Positions 17,544 through 25,723 of a stretch of 64,000 nucleotides of DNA are shown here, in pieces. Every line of letters begins with the position of its first letter. Positions within the stretch are counted from its first letter, which is position 1. The translations under genes and the position numbers were made by a program. Location: contig NZ_BMGS01000004.1 in assembly GCF_014640315.1 (NCBI RefSeq), positions 372,001 to 436,000 on the forward strand, written 5' to 3'. The notes beneath the pieces were generated by a model. That model did not search any database. It had not been told where the DNA came from and was given only the letters and a program-made list of their open reading frames with translations. Source of the stretch: Hymenobacter glacieicola (GTDB taxonomy: Bacteria > Bacteroidota > Bacteroidia > Cytophagales > Hymenobacteraceae).

Positions 17544-18905
17544 TCAAGAATGAGGAGTAGCCGGCTCAGTGGGAACTTCTACCTGAGGTAGCAGAGTAGC
17601 AGCTTCGGGTTCCTGCGCCGCCGGAACGGCCCGGCCTTGCAAGGCCAACTGGTGGCGGTCTTCGTCAAACTCGTTTTCGCTTTTGGCAATGACCAGCGTA
17701 GCTACCCCGTTGCCGATGACGTTGGTAATGGCGCGGGCCTCCGACATAAACCGGTCTACGCCCAGCAATAGGGCCACGCCTTCCACCGGAATAACGCGGG
17801 TGGCCGCTAGGGTAGAAGCCAGCACAATAAAGCCCGAGCCCGTCACGCCGGCCGCGCCTTTGCTGGTCAGCATCAAGATGCCAATCAGGGAAATTTCCTG
17901 GGTAAGGGAGAGGTGGATAGTAAAGGCCTGGGCTAGGAAAATAGCCGCTATAGACAAGTAAATAGACGTGCCATCGAGGTTAAAGGAGTAGCCCGTAGGA
18001 ATTACCAGGCCCGCTACCGAGCGGGAACAGCCGTAACGCTCCAGCTTGTCAATCATGCGCGGCAGGGCTGACTCCGAAGACGACGTGCCCAGCACCAGCA
18101 GGATTTCCTCCTTGATAAAGCCCAGAAAGCGCCACAAGCTCAGCCCGTAAAAGCGCATAATGGCGTTCAGTACCCCGAACACAAACAGGAACATGGTCAG
18201 GTACACCACCAGCATTAGCTTGCCCAGGGGTAGTAGCGCGTGCAGCCCGTACTTGCCAATGGTAAAGGCCATGCCCCCAAACGCGCCAATGGGCGCCAGC
18301 TTCATCACCAGGGCCAGCACCCCGAACAAGACGTGGGAAAGCCGGTCGAAGGTGCGCATGAGCGGCTCCCCGAACTCCCGCGGAATGCGGCTTACGGCCA
18401 GCCCGAACAGCACGGCAATCAGCAATACTTGCAGCACCTCGCCCTCGGCAAACGCCCCAACCAAGCTGTGGGGCACCATGTGCGTAAAGAAGTCAACCCA
18501 GTTCATGCCCCCGTCCGCTGTGGCCTGGGTTGTGTATTTGGAGGCTTCGGCCGCCTGCGCCGCGCTCTGCGTTACTACCGACGCCCGGGCATCGATACCC
18601 ACGCCGGGCCGGGCCAGATTGGCCGCCGTAACCCCGATGATCAGGGCCAGGGTCGTGACAATTTCAAAGTAGAGCAGCGCCTTGCCGCCCACCCGGCCTA
18701 CCTTCTTCAAATCACCCATTCCGCCAATGCCCAGCACCACCGTCAGGAAGATGATGGGGGCAATGAGCATCTTAATCAGGTTGATAAACGTGTCGCCGAC
18801 GGGCTTGAGGGCGGCTCCGAATTGGGGGAACAGCGCCCCCACGAGTACGCCCAGGGCAATGGCCGTGAGTACCTGAAACGTAAGGTTGGATGCGAGTTTT
18901 TTCAT
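17544..18905 (-). CDS. Dicarboxylate/amino acid:cation symporter (DAACS family)
   Basis: A 453-residue GltP/DctA-type secondary transporter taking up dicarboxylates (glutamate, aspartate, succinate and similar) with sodium or protons. Diagnostic segments are visible: the serine-rich re-entrant loop [13 protein letters not shown], the helix-7 signature [16 protein letters not shown] and the second hairpin [14 protein letters not shown]. There is a periplasmic insertion rich in Ala/Thr between early helices. The ATG at 18905 ([11 protein letters not shown]) is preferred over frame extension to 19007. The C-terminal ~45 residues after the last helix are Pro/Glu-rich and dispensable-looking. Substrate cannot be fixed from sequence. 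Confidence 0.93.
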   Translation of the reverse strand: MKKLASNLTFQVLTAIALGVLVGALFPQFGAALKPVGDTFINLIKMLIAPIIFLTVVLGIGGMGDLKKVGRVGGKALLYFEIVTTLALIIGVTAANLARPGVGIDARASVVTQSAAQAAEASKYTTQATADGGMNWVDFFTHMVPHSLVGAFAEGEVLQVLLIAVLFGLAVSRIPREFGEPLMRTFDRLSHVLFGVLALVMKLAPIGAFGGMAFTIGKYGLHALLPLGKLMLVVYLTMFLFVFGVLNAIMRFYGLSLWRFLGFIKEEILLVLGTSSSESALPRMIDKLERYGCSRSVAGLVIPTGYSFNLDGTSIYLSIAAIFLAQAFTIHLSLTQEISLIGILMLTSKGAAGVTGSGFIVLASTLAATRVIPVEGVALLLGVDRFMSEARAITNVIGNGVATLVIAKSENEFDEDRHQLALQGRAVPAAQEPEAATLLPQVEVPTEPATPHS

Positions 18906-19107
18906 AGGGTAAGCAGGCCGGAAGCGGCCTTTTGCTCCGGAATAAGTAAAGCCTAAGCCGGAAGGATAAGCGCCTGATGGTAAGCGGCGGGCTGGGCACC
19001 GTGACACAGTAACTCCCGAGGCAGAGCGGAACCGATGGTTCGGCTCCGGCTCTATAGCAAGGGCTTTGAGTTACTGGTTAACCGCTGCTACAAGCAAAAG
19101 GATAAAG

Positions 19108-19142
19108 AAAAGGGCCACCTATGCACTAGGTGGCCCTTTTTA
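19108..19142 (-). terminator. Intrinsic terminator of the cyclophilin gene
   Basis: Arms GGGCCACCTA/TAGGTGGCCC (19112-19121, 19127-19136) around a 5-base loop; T-rich on the minus-strand side (TTTTCTTTA) and also TTTTTA on the plus side. Confidence 0.85.
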
Positions 19143-19164
19143 GTTACGCGAGCAAGCCAGAGAA

Positions 19165-19623
19165 TTAGGCTTCGTTCACCACAATTTTCTCGATGGTGTC
19201 GTTGGCCTTGATCTGGTCGATGATATCCAGGCCGTCGACCACTTTACCGAACACGGTATGGTTCCGGTCGAGGTGGGCAGTGTTCTGACGGTCGTGCACG
19301 ATGAAGAACTGGGAGCCGCCCGTGTTGCGGCCGGCGTGGGCCATGCTCAGGGCGCCGCGCTCGTGGTACTGGTTGTTGCCAGTCAGCTCGCAGTCAATCT
19401 TGTAGCCGGGGCCACCGGTGCCGGGCGTGCCTTTGGCGCCGTCGCGGGAGTTGGGGCAGCCACCCTGAATCACGAAGTTGGGAATAACGCGGTGGAATTT
19501 CAGGCCGTCATAAAACCCTTTCTGGGCCAGGTCGGTGAAATTTTTCACGGTGTTGGGAGCATCCTGTTCGTAGAACTCCACTTTCATCACGCCTTTGTTG
19601 GTGTGGATTTCGGCAGTTTTCAT
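19165..19623 (-). CDS. Cyclophilin-type peptidyl-prolyl cis-trans isomerase
   Basis: A 152-residue single-domain cyclophilin that speeds proline isomerisation in folding proteins. The active-site arginine lies in [13 protein letters not shown] (Arg45), followed by the other hallmark segments [18 protein letters not shown] and [13 protein letters not shown]. There is no signal peptide when started at the ATG at 19623 ([11 protein letters not shown]), so it is probably cytoplasmic like PpiB. The frame is open further upstream to 19755, overlapping the fasciclin gene's upstream region, but that extension has no family similarity. A TACCTTTA sequence around 19702-19695 may be its -7 box. Confidence 0.93.
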   Translation of the reverse strand: MKTAEIHTNKGVMKVEFYEQDAPNTVKNFTDLAQKGFYDGLKFHRVIPNFVIQGGCPNSRDGAKGTPGTGGPGYKIDCELTGNNQYHERGALSMAHAGRNTGGSQFFIVHDRQNTAHLDRNHTVFGKVVDGLDIIDQIKANDTIEKIVVNEA

Positions 19624-19819
19624 CGGGTAAATAGTAGGTGGAATGGGCCCGTATACGCGCCTGGCGGCACGGCGGGTATGGTTTGCGGAAGTAAAGGTAG
19701 CCATTTTGGGGGCGGCTAAGCATCCAGCTACGGCTTTGGTGCGTAAGCATACCACTGGTTGCCTAGCTCAACCAGAACCCGCACTTTCCTACCTCTCCCA
19801 AACTCCTGTTTCGCGTCAT

Positions 19820-20473
19820 ATGAACAAGACTATGCGCCTTGCTACGCTCACCTTACTATCGGCGGGCATGCTGAGCTTCGGCCTCAGCAGCTGCGGCGAC
19901 AACAACCAAACCACCGAAACGACCACCACTACCAACTCCATGGCTACCACCGTCGATTCGGCGGCCATGATGTCTGACTCCGCCCGCATGGGTAAGGCCG
20001 AAGGTGTCCTGGTGGACGGCGTACCGATGACGCCGGACAAAACCATCGTGCAGAATGCCGTGCAGGCCAGCAGCGTGACTACCCTGGTAAAAGCCGTGAA
20101 GGCTGCCGGCCTCGATGAAACCCTGAGCGGCACCGGCCCTTTCACCGTATTCGCGCCTACCAACGCTGCCTTCGACAAGCTGCCCAACGGCGCTTTGGCC
20201 GGCCTGATGAAGCCCGAAAGCAAAGAAAAGCTCAAGGGCGTGCTGACCTACCACGTAATTCAGGGCCGCCTGCTGGCCCAGGACCTGCGCGACGGACAGG
20301 AGCTAACCACGGTGAACGGCGAGAAAATCAAGGTTTCGGTGCAGAACGGCAAAGTAATGATCAGCAACGGCAAGGATGCCCCCGTGAGCGTGCAGACTCC
20401 TGACGTTATTTCCAGCAATGGCGTGACCCACGTCATCGACGGCGTATTGCTGCCCCTGGCCCCGGCCAGCTAG
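19820..20473 (+). CDS. Fasciclin (FAS1) domain lipoprotein
   Basis: A 217-residue lipoprotein (GLSSC, lipidated Cys at 25) followed by a Thr/Ser/Ala-rich linker (residues 28-60) and one FAS1 domain (about 75-215). The FAS1 hallmarks are present: TGPFTVFAPTNAAFDKLP (H1 box), LTYHVIQG (YH motif) and the C-terminal GVTHVIDGVLLP (H2 box). FAS1 domains mediate adhesion or matrix contact; this one would sit on a membrane surface. It is transcribed alone and ends at a strong hairpin. The ATG at 19820 is set by the signal peptide. Confidence 0.92.
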   Translation: MNKTMRLATLTLLSAGMLSFGLSSCGDNNQTTETTTTTNSMATTVDSAAMMSDSARMGKAEGVLVDGVPMTPDKTIVQNAVQASSVTTLVKAVKAAGLDETLSGTGPFTVFAPTNAAFDKLPNGALAGLMKPESKEKLKGVLTYHVIQGRLLAQDLRDGQELTTVNGEKIKVSVQNGKVMISNGKDAPVSVQTPDVISSNGVTHVIDGVLLPLAPAS

Positions 20474-20497
20474 CCACTATTCTTTCCTGATTGGTTA

Positions 20498-20529
20498 AAA
20501 AGGCCCGGCTGCTTCAGCCGGGCTTTTTT
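20498..20529. terminator. Intrinsic terminator after the fasciclin gene
   Basis: Arms GCCCGGCTG/CAGCCGGGC (20503-20511, 20515-20523) with a 3-base apex, preceded by A-run and followed by T6. Bidirectional by appearance. Confidence 0.9.
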
Positions 20530-20580
20530 GCGGATGGTAGTCAAGCGAAGTGATGGTTAAGCCGGTAAAAAAGGAGAACT

Positions 20581-20679
20581 GTCATCCTAAGCTTCACGAA
20601 GAACCTAATCACGCCAGCGTGGCCTCGAACCAACGATTCGTTCCCGCGTGATTAGGTCCTTTGCGTTGCTCAGCATGAC
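20581..20679. repeat. Palindromic intergenic repeat, family R1 copy A
   Basis: An imperfect inverted repeat about 99 bases long. The arms begin GTCATCCTAAGC and end (inverted) GTCATGCTGAGC, both running through AACCTAATCACGC / GACCTAATCACGC to a centre that reads, on the minus strand, CGAATCGTTGGTTCGA. Related copies occur at 55441 and 63234. Lies between convergent fasciclin and dehydrogenase genes. Confidence 0.8.
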
Positions 20680-20704
20680 AACAACTTTCTCACCATCTAC
20701 GACC

Positions 20705-21589
20705 TCATAGCCCTGCGCCCTCGGTTACGCGCTCGGCAAAACCAGCCCAATCGTTTTGCTCGCCCTTGGCAACGCTGGTGGAAAGGTGGTCGTGGATGAT
20801 GTTGGCGAAAGGCATGGGCACGACGCGGGTGCGGGCCTCGTCGAGAACCAGGCGCAGGTCTTTGCGAATGATGGCCGGCGGGGCGCCCACGGGCTGGTAG
20901 TGGCGCTCGGCAATGAGCTTGCCATAGCTTTTGTAGATGGGCGTGTTGAACAGGGTAGAGGTAAAGAACTCGTACACCTGCTGCCGGTCGAGGCCGCTTT
21001 TTTGGGCCAGCGTAAAGGCTTCGGCCATGGCTTCAATGGCCGCGCCCAGCATAAAGTTGCCGCAGAGCTTAACCACGGAGGCCGCGCCAGCGTCATCCCC
21101 AAAATCATGGGTGCCCTGCCCCAAGGCCTCCAGCACCGGCTTAATTTTCTCGCGGGCACTGGCTTCGCCCGCTACGGCCAGCCAGAGTTTGCCGGCCGCC
21201 GCTACATCAGGCTTGCCAAACACGGGCGTGGCTACCAGGTGGCTGCCGTGGCGGGCGTGCTCCTGGGCCAAGCGGCGGTTGGTATCGGGGGCCACGGTGC
21301 TGCACGAGGCGTGAATGGCTCCCTGGGGCAAGGCGGAGAGAAACCCATTCGGGCCGAGGCACAGCTCCTGCAGGGCGGCGTCATCGGTTACCATGGTAAA
21401 CACGAACTCCGCGTCTTGCACGGCTTCAGCCGGGGTAGCCGCTATAGTGGCGCCCTGCTGCCGCAGGGGCTCGGCTTTGCTGGCGGTGCGGTTGTACACG
21501 CGCAGGCGGTGCCCGGCCTTGAGCAGGTTCGCGGCCATGGCCTGGCCCATGCTGCCCAGGCCCAGAAAGGCAATGGTATGTTGTGTCAA
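20705..21589 (-). CDS. NAD(P)-dependent beta-hydroxyacid dehydrogenase (3-hydroxyisobutyrate dehydrogenase family)
   Basis: A 294-residue enzyme with an N-terminal Rossmann fold (IAFLGLGSMGQAMAANLL, glycine motif 10-15) whose beta2 end carries NRT (34-36), typical of NADP users. The substrate helix contains the catalytic Lys174 and Asn178 in GAASVVKLCGNFM. The family includes 3-hydroxyisobutyrate, tartronate semialdehyde and gamma-hydroxybutyrate (GLYR1-like succinic semialdehyde) reductases; sequence alone does not choose among them. The coding frame starts with TTG at 21589, because the first ATG would cut the nucleotide-binding motif. It is monocistronic. Confidence 0.88.
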   Translation of the reverse strand: MTQHTIAFLGLGSMGQAMAANLLKAGHRLRVYNRTASKAEPLRQQGATIAATPAEAVQDAEFVFTMVTDDAALQELCLGPNGFLSALPQGAIHASCSTVAPDTNRRLAQEHARHGSHLVATPVFGKPDVAAAGKLWLAVAGEASAREKIKPVLEALGQGTHDFGDDAGAASVVKLCGNFMLGAAIEAMAEAFTLAQKSGLDRQQVYEFFTSTLFNTPIYKSYGKLIAERHYQPVGAPPAIIRKDLRLVLDEARTRVVPMPFANIIHDHLSTSVAKGEQNDWAGFAERVTEGAGL

Positions 21590-21718
21590 AGGTGTACTAG
21601 TGAAAGGTGGAGTTCTAAACCTAATCAGCCTTCTATAGGCCGAACCAGGATTCTACGCGAAGCAGCACCCCGGAGGAGGAACCCAGCTGCACTACTGCAC
21701 AATTTTGCCTCCCGCCAC

Positions 21719-22645
21719 TTACTTCCGGTTGTCGTCGCCTTCCAGCATGCTCACGTAGCTGTCGTAGCGCGGGAGGGCAATTTTGCCCTTGTCCACGGCC
21801 TCGCGCACGGCGCAACCGGGCTCGTGCAGGTGCTGGCAGTTGTGGTAGCGGCACTGGTTGAGCAGGGCGCGCATTTCGGGGAAGAAGTGGGCCAGCTCGC
21901 CCGGCTTCATATCCACCAGCCCCAGCTCCTTGATGCCGGGCGTGTCGATGAGGTAGGTGCCGGGCCGTACTTCCAGCATTTCGGCGAAGGTAGTAGTGTG
22001 CACACCCTTGTCGGAAAACTCGCTGATTTCGGCTGTTTTTAGGTCCAGGTCCGGCACCAGCACGTTGATCAGCGTGCTTTTTCCTACCCCCGAGTGGCCC
22101 GACAGCAGGGATACTTTGCCGTCCAGCAGCGCGTCAATGGCCGCTACCCCTTCGCCGGTGTGCGCCGAGCAGCGCAGGCCGGGGTAGCCTACCCGCTGGT
22201 ACATCATCAGAATCTGCTCCTGATAATCAGCCAGATCTTCGTCGTAGAGGTCGGTTTTGTTGAACAGCAGCGTCACGGGGATGCTGTAGGCCTCGGCCGT
22301 CACCAGAAATCGGTCGATGAACCCGAAAGAGGTAGCCGGTGAGGCCAGCGTTACCACCAGCAAAGCCTGGTCGAGGTTGGCGGCCACAATGTGGGCGTGC
22401 TCGGCCTTGTGCACCGAGCGGCGGATAATGTAGTTGCGCCGCGGCTCAATATGATGAATCACCCCCGCACCTTCCGTCTGCTCCTCCACCGTAAAATCTA
22501 CCTGGTCACCCACGGCCAGCGGGTTGCTCACTTTCAGGCCCTTGTGCTTGAATTTGCCCCGCAGCCGGCAGCGGTGCAGCTGGCCGGTAGCCGTTTCGCG
22601 CACGATATACCATGAGCCCGTAGATTTAACGATGATTCCGGTCAT
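21719..22645 (-). CDS. rsgA: Ribosome small-subunit-dependent GTPase RsgA
   Basis: A 308-residue circularly permuted GTPase that helps late 30S subunit maturation. Order of motifs is the permuted one: OB-fold (about 1-70), G4 NKTD (129-132), G1 GHSGVGKS (183-190), G3 DTPG (234-237), then a C-terminal zinc site CRYHNCQHLHEPGC (Cys265, Cys270, His272, Cys278). All catalytic motifs are intact and the length is standard. The ATG at 22645 is followed directly by a beta-strand, as in the family. Downstream is the dehydrogenase on the same strand, 129 bases away. Confidence 0.97.
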   Translation of the reverse strand: MTGIIVKSTGSWYIVRETATGQLHRCRLRGKFKHKGLKVSNPLAVGDQVDFTVEEQTEGAGVIHHIEPRRNYIIRRSVHKAEHAHIVAANLDQALLVVTLASPATSFGFIDRFLVTAEAYSIPVTLLFNKTDLYDEDLADYQEQILMMYQRVGYPGLRCSAHTGEGVAAIDALLDGKVSLLSGHSGVGKSTLINVLVPDLDLKTAEISEFSDKGVHTTTFAEMLEVRPGTYLIDTPGIKELGLVDMKPGELAHFFPEMRALLNQCRYHNCQHLHEPGCAVREAVDKGKIALPRYDSYVSMLEGDDNRK

Positions 22646-22684
22646 ATTGCTAGGGTGTGGGGGAAGGAGGGTGTGAGTTTGGGA

Positions 22685-22781
22685 AGTGAGATGGTGAAAT
22701 GGTGAGTTGATGTTTTAGCCGGCAGGTATGGGCTGCCGAACAGTACACTCGCCATTTTACTATCCCACCACTTCACTATCT
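22685..22781. repeat. Nested palindromic repeat, GGTGA family (R4), overlapping the waaA stop
   Basis: Left arm 22685-22706 (AGTGAGATGGTGAAATGG then TGAG) pairs imperfectly with 22747-22781, which read on the minus strand includes AGTAAAATGGCGAGT. Inside is a perfect CGGCAG/CTGCCG hairpin (22720-22725, 22733-22738). The right arm encodes the last waaA codons and its TAG. Similar DNA occurs inside valS at 61073 and at 41110. Confidence 0.6.
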
Positions 22782-24010
22782 AACCAGCTCATGATTTTGC
22801 CGGTGGCGCCGCTGTGGTCGTGCACGTAGTCTAGGCTCAGGTCCTGGACCGTCAGGCGGGCTTCCTCGCGGTGGTAGAGCGGCCCAAAGGCCGTGAGTAA
22901 CTCATCGGCGGAGGAAATTGGGAAGGCGCACCCAAGCTCCACCAAGTCCTGAGCTTCCTGAAACTTGTAGTACGTAGGCCCAAAGAACAGTGGAAGGCCA
23001 AAAGCAGCAGCTTCCAGCGTGTTGTGCAGCCCTTTGCCAAAGGCCCCGCCAATGTAGGCGTAGTGCCCAAACCGGTACAACTGGCTGAGCAGGCCCACGT
23101 TATCCATCAGCAAAACGCGGCTTTCGGCCACGGTAGCGCCCGTAGCCTGGGAGTAGCGCACCACCCGACCGGGCAGGGCGTGCTCCACCAAGCGCAGGTT
23201 GGTTTCGCTGATTTCATGCGGGGCCACGATGAAGCGCAGCTGATCGGCGTACTGGTGCAGCAGGGGCGTAAGCGCGGGCATATCCTCGGGCCAGCTGCTG
23301 CCAATGATAAAGACTGGGGCCCAATCGTCGGTGAAGGCATCCACCAGCGGCAGGGCGCGGGGCGGGGCCGAGGCCGTGCGCACTACCGTATCGAAGCGGG
23401 TGTCGCCGGCCACGCTGGCGTGGGCTATACCGGCCCGGCGCAACAAGTCCACGGAGGCCTGATTCTGGGTAAAGATGTGAGTGAAGCGGCTGAGGATGCG
23501 GCGGAAAAAGCCTCCCCAGGGCTGGAAAAAAGCCTGTTCCGGCCGGAAAATAGCCGAAACGCAAATAGCAGGAATGCCCCGGCGCCGCAGCTCAGTCAGG
23601 AAATAATACCAGAACTCGTACTTCACAAACACGGCCAGCGTAGGGTGCACGGCGTCCAGGAAAGTGCGGGCGTGCTCGGCCGTATCTAGGGGTAGGTAAA
23701 ACACGTAGGCCGCGCCGGGCCAGTTCTTGCGCACCTCGTAGCCTGAGGGCGAAAAGAACGTCAGCACGATTTTGTGGCCGGGGTGACGGGCCACGTAGGC
23801 TTCCATCAGGGGGCGGCCCTGCTCAAACTCACCCAGGGAGGCGCAGTGAAACCAAGCCAGGGGGGCCGTTTCGTGGCGCAGCGCCTCCTGAATATGCGGC
23901 AGCAAGTTGCGCCGGCCCTGCACCCACTGCGCCGCCTTCGGCACGAAGGGGGCTACCAGCCGCAGGAGCAGCGCGTACAAGGGCAGAACAATGGAATAAA
24001 GGAAAAGCAA
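22760..24010 (-). CDS. waaA: 3-deoxy-D-manno-octulosonic acid (KDO) transferase
   Basis: A 416-residue inner-membrane-associated GT-B enzyme that adds KDO from CMP-KDO to lipid IV-A during lipopolysaccharide synthesis. An N-terminal hydrophobic anchor (YSIVLPLYALLLRLVAPF) is followed by FHCASLGEFEQGRPL with the catalytic Glu, KIVLTFFSPSGYE, and the C-terminal donor-site segments HYAYIGGAFGKGLHNTLEAAAFGLPLFFGP. These are the family hallmarks. A stop lies 12 bases upstream, so the TTG at 24010 is the earliest start. The last residues (SEVVG) and stop are encoded by the arm of a palindromic repeat. It shows that the organism makes KDO-containing lipid A. Confidence 0.95.
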   Translation of the reverse strand: MLFLYSIVLPLYALLLRLVAPFVPKAAQWVQGRRNLLPHIQEALRHETAPLAWFHCASLGEFEQGRPLMEAYVARHPGHKIVLTFFSPSGYEVRKNWPGAAYVFYLPLDTAEHARTFLDAVHPTLAVFVKYEFWYYFLTELRRRGIPAICVSAIFRPEQAFFQPWGGFFRRILSRFTHIFTQNQASVDLLRRAGIAHASVAGDTRFDTVVRTASAPPRALPLVDAFTDDWAPVFIIGSSWPEDMPALTPLLHQYADQLRFIVAPHEISETNLRLVEHALPGRVVRYSQATGATVAESRVLLMDNVGLLSQLYRFGHYAYIGGAFGKGLHNTLEAAAFGLPLFFGPTYYKFQEAQDLVELGCAFPISSADELLTAFGPLYHREEARLTVQDLSLDYVHDHSGATGKIMSWLDSEVVG

Positions 24011-24231
24011 CGTCGAAAGTCAGGTGTCAAGTGAAACAGCCCCAAAATACCACAAGGAAGCTGGACAGCTCCCGCCCCGAAAAAGCAGCCAGCACTTTCT
24101 CTAAGGCCGAAACTACGGCGCCGAACTAAAAACCGCGCGCAACCTACCATACGCTAGCCGCTGCCGCGGGCTGCTGGGCGCAACCGCGCCGCAAAAGTAC
24201 GGGGTTCCGGTCCGGCCGCCGCACCATAACC

Positions 24232-24268
24232 AAAAAAGCCCCGGCCAACGGGCCGGGGCTTTTGTTTT
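24232..24268 (-). terminator. Intrinsic terminator of the peroxiredoxin gene
   Basis: Arms GCCCCGGCC/GGCCGGGGC (24238-24246, 24251-24259) with a 4-base loop and, on the minus strand, a T6 tail. Also T-rich on the plus side. Confidence 0.9.
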
Positions 24269-24284
24269 AACAGGGTCCGAAAAC

Positions 24285-24923
24285 TTAGTGAGCAGACTGC
24301 TTACCAAGGTAGTTCGCCACGCCTTCGCGGGTAGCAGACATGGCTTCTTTGCCTTCTTCCCAGTTAGCAGGGCATACTTCGCCTTTTACTTCAAAGTATT
24401 GCAGGGCGTCCACCATGCGCATGGCTTCGTCGATGCTGCGGCCCAGCGGCCCATCGTTTACTACCTGGTGGCGCACAATGCCATCCTTGTCAATCAGGAA
24501 CAAGCCGCGGTAGGCGAGGGGCGAGCCAACGAAGGTCATTTCGCCGGCCTCGTTGTAGTCGTAATGGCCCCCGAGCACGTCGTAGTTAGCGGCAATGGTT
24601 TTGGTAGCGTCGGCTACCAGCGGGTAGGTAACACCCTGAATGCCGCCGTTGTCGCGGGGCGTTTGCAGCCAGGCGAAGTGGGAGAAATGGGTATCGGTGG
24701 AGCAGCCTACGATGGCAACCCCCTTAGCCTCGAAATCTGCCAGGCGGTCCTGGAAGGCAATGATTTCGGTGGGGCACACGAACGTAAAGTCGGCGGGGTA
24801 GAAGTAGAAGATAACGTGCTTCTTGCCCAGGTAACGGTCGAGAGAGAAATCCTCCTCGAATTCGCCGTCAATAACGGCGGTGGCTTTGAAAGAAGGAGCG
24901 CGCTTACCTACGAGAACTGCCAT
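24285..24923 (-). CDS. 2-Cys peroxiredoxin (AhpC/Prx1 type)
   Basis: A 212-residue typical 2-Cys peroxiredoxin that reduces hydrogen peroxide and organic peroxides. The peroxidatic Cys50 is in YPADFTFVCPTE and the resolving Cys184 in GEVCPANW, matching eukaryote-like Prx1 and many Bacteroidota AhpC proteins; the GG(I)QG-type loop is present as DNGGIQGVTYPL. It needs a thioredoxin or AhpF/D-type reductant, none of which is adjacent. The upstream neighbour on the same strand is a Fur/PerR-family regulator, 111 bases away, which suggests peroxide-responsive control. Confidence 0.95.
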   Translation of the reverse strand: MAVLVGKRAPSFKATAVIDGEFEEDFSLDRYLGKKHVIFYFYPADFTFVCPTEIIAFQDRLADFEAKGVAIVGCSTDTHFSHFAWLQTPRDNGGIQGVTYPLVADATKTIAANYDVLGGHYDYNEAGEMTFVGSPLAYRGLFLIDKDGIVRHQVVNDGPLGRSIDEAMRMVDALQYFEVKGEVCPANWEEGKEAMSATREGVANYLGKQSAH

Positions 24924-25034
24924 GAGTTTGGTAATGAAGTGAAAAAGGGACTAGGAACTAAGAAGGGGTAGCCAAAAGCCGGAAACGAGCAGAAAAGCGC
25001 GGTAAACAGGGCGGAAAGGCTAGCTGCCGGCCAC

Positions 25035-25493
25035 CTATTTGTTGGCCAGCTTGCTACCCGTAATGTGCAGGGAGAAGGAGTGGGGCTGAAAGTTCTGCAG
25101 GCCTTTGGCGGCGAAGAACTCACGAATCAGGGTGTCGAGCTGCGGGTCGCAGTAGTCGATAATCTCCTGCGTATCGGTACAGAACAGGTGATGATGTTCC
25201 GTGCAGTCGGCATCGTAGCGGCGGGAGGTGCCTTCGGCGGCCGCTACGCGCCGGGTCAGGCCCGCGGCCACAAAGGAATCGAGGGCTTTGTACACCGTGC
25301 CTAAGGAAATGCTCGGCTCCTGGCGCACTACCTGCCGGTGCACCTGCTCGGCGGTGGGATGGCCCGGCAGCGTAAGTAGGCTTTCCAGAATCACGAGGCG
25401 CTGGCGGGTAGCCCGCAGGCCAGCCTGGGACAGTCGGGCCCGGAGGTGTGCCGCGTCGGGAGAAGGGGAAAAATGATCAGTAGAGAGAGCCAC
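25035..25493 (-). CDS. Fur/PerR-family transcriptional regulator
   Basis: A 152-residue metalloregulator. The winged-helix half spans about 15-95 (LRATRQRLVILESLL ... SISLGTVYKALDSFVAAGL). The dimerisation half begins with the His-rich metal site TEHHHLFCTDTQEIIDY (His100-102, Cys105). The usual CxxC structural-zinc pair is reduced to Cys105-x-x-Thr and no C-terminal CxxC exists. Placement beside the peroxiredoxin suggests a PerR-like role. The open frame extends to 25580, but a consensus promoter (25546-25514) lies inside that extension, so the GTG at 25493 is the start, with a leader of roughly 15 bases. Confidence 0.9.
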   Translation of the reverse strand: MALSTDHFSPSPDAAHLRARLSQAGLRATRQRLVILESLLTLPGHPTAEQVHRQVVRQEPSISLGTVYKALDSFVAAGLTRRVAAAEGTSRRYDADCTEHHHLFCTDTQEIIDYCDPQLDTLIREFFAAKGLQNFQPHSFSLHITGSKLANK

Positions 25494-25513
25494 CAGACAA
25501 GAATAATTCTCCG

Positions 25514-25546
25514 CAAAGATACGCGTATAAGGTGCAGCAGGACAAA
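25514..25546 (-). promoter_or_regulatory. Consensus Bacteroidota promoter of the Fur-family gene
   Basis: On the minus strand TTTG (25546-25543), 21-base spacer, TATCTTTG (25521-25514): full matches to both the -33 and -7 boxes. A 10-base palindrome ATACGCGTAT (25519-25528) overlaps the upstream edge of the -7 box and is a possible operator, perhaps for autoregulation. Confidence 0.75.
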
Positions 25547-25723
25547 ATTGTTTCCAGCGGGCAAGGTTTCCCTGGCCCATTGTGAGGTAGGCGGCTTATG
25601 GAGGGTTTCTAAATCAGCGCTCTAGAAACGAGCAGGTCAGCCTTTTTCAGTGTGCCAGCACGTGCCGCCGGCAGCGGCCCGCTAGCATGCTGCCGCTTAT
25701 TACCAGGCAACAAGTCAGACTTG

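Noticed and set aside
20756-22042. Long open frame on the plus strand (428 codons) across the dehydrogenase and rsgA genes
   Set aside because: Antisense to two clear genes with intact motifs; a product of high GC and codon bias, with Gly/His/Gln/Val-rich translation typical of shadow frames.
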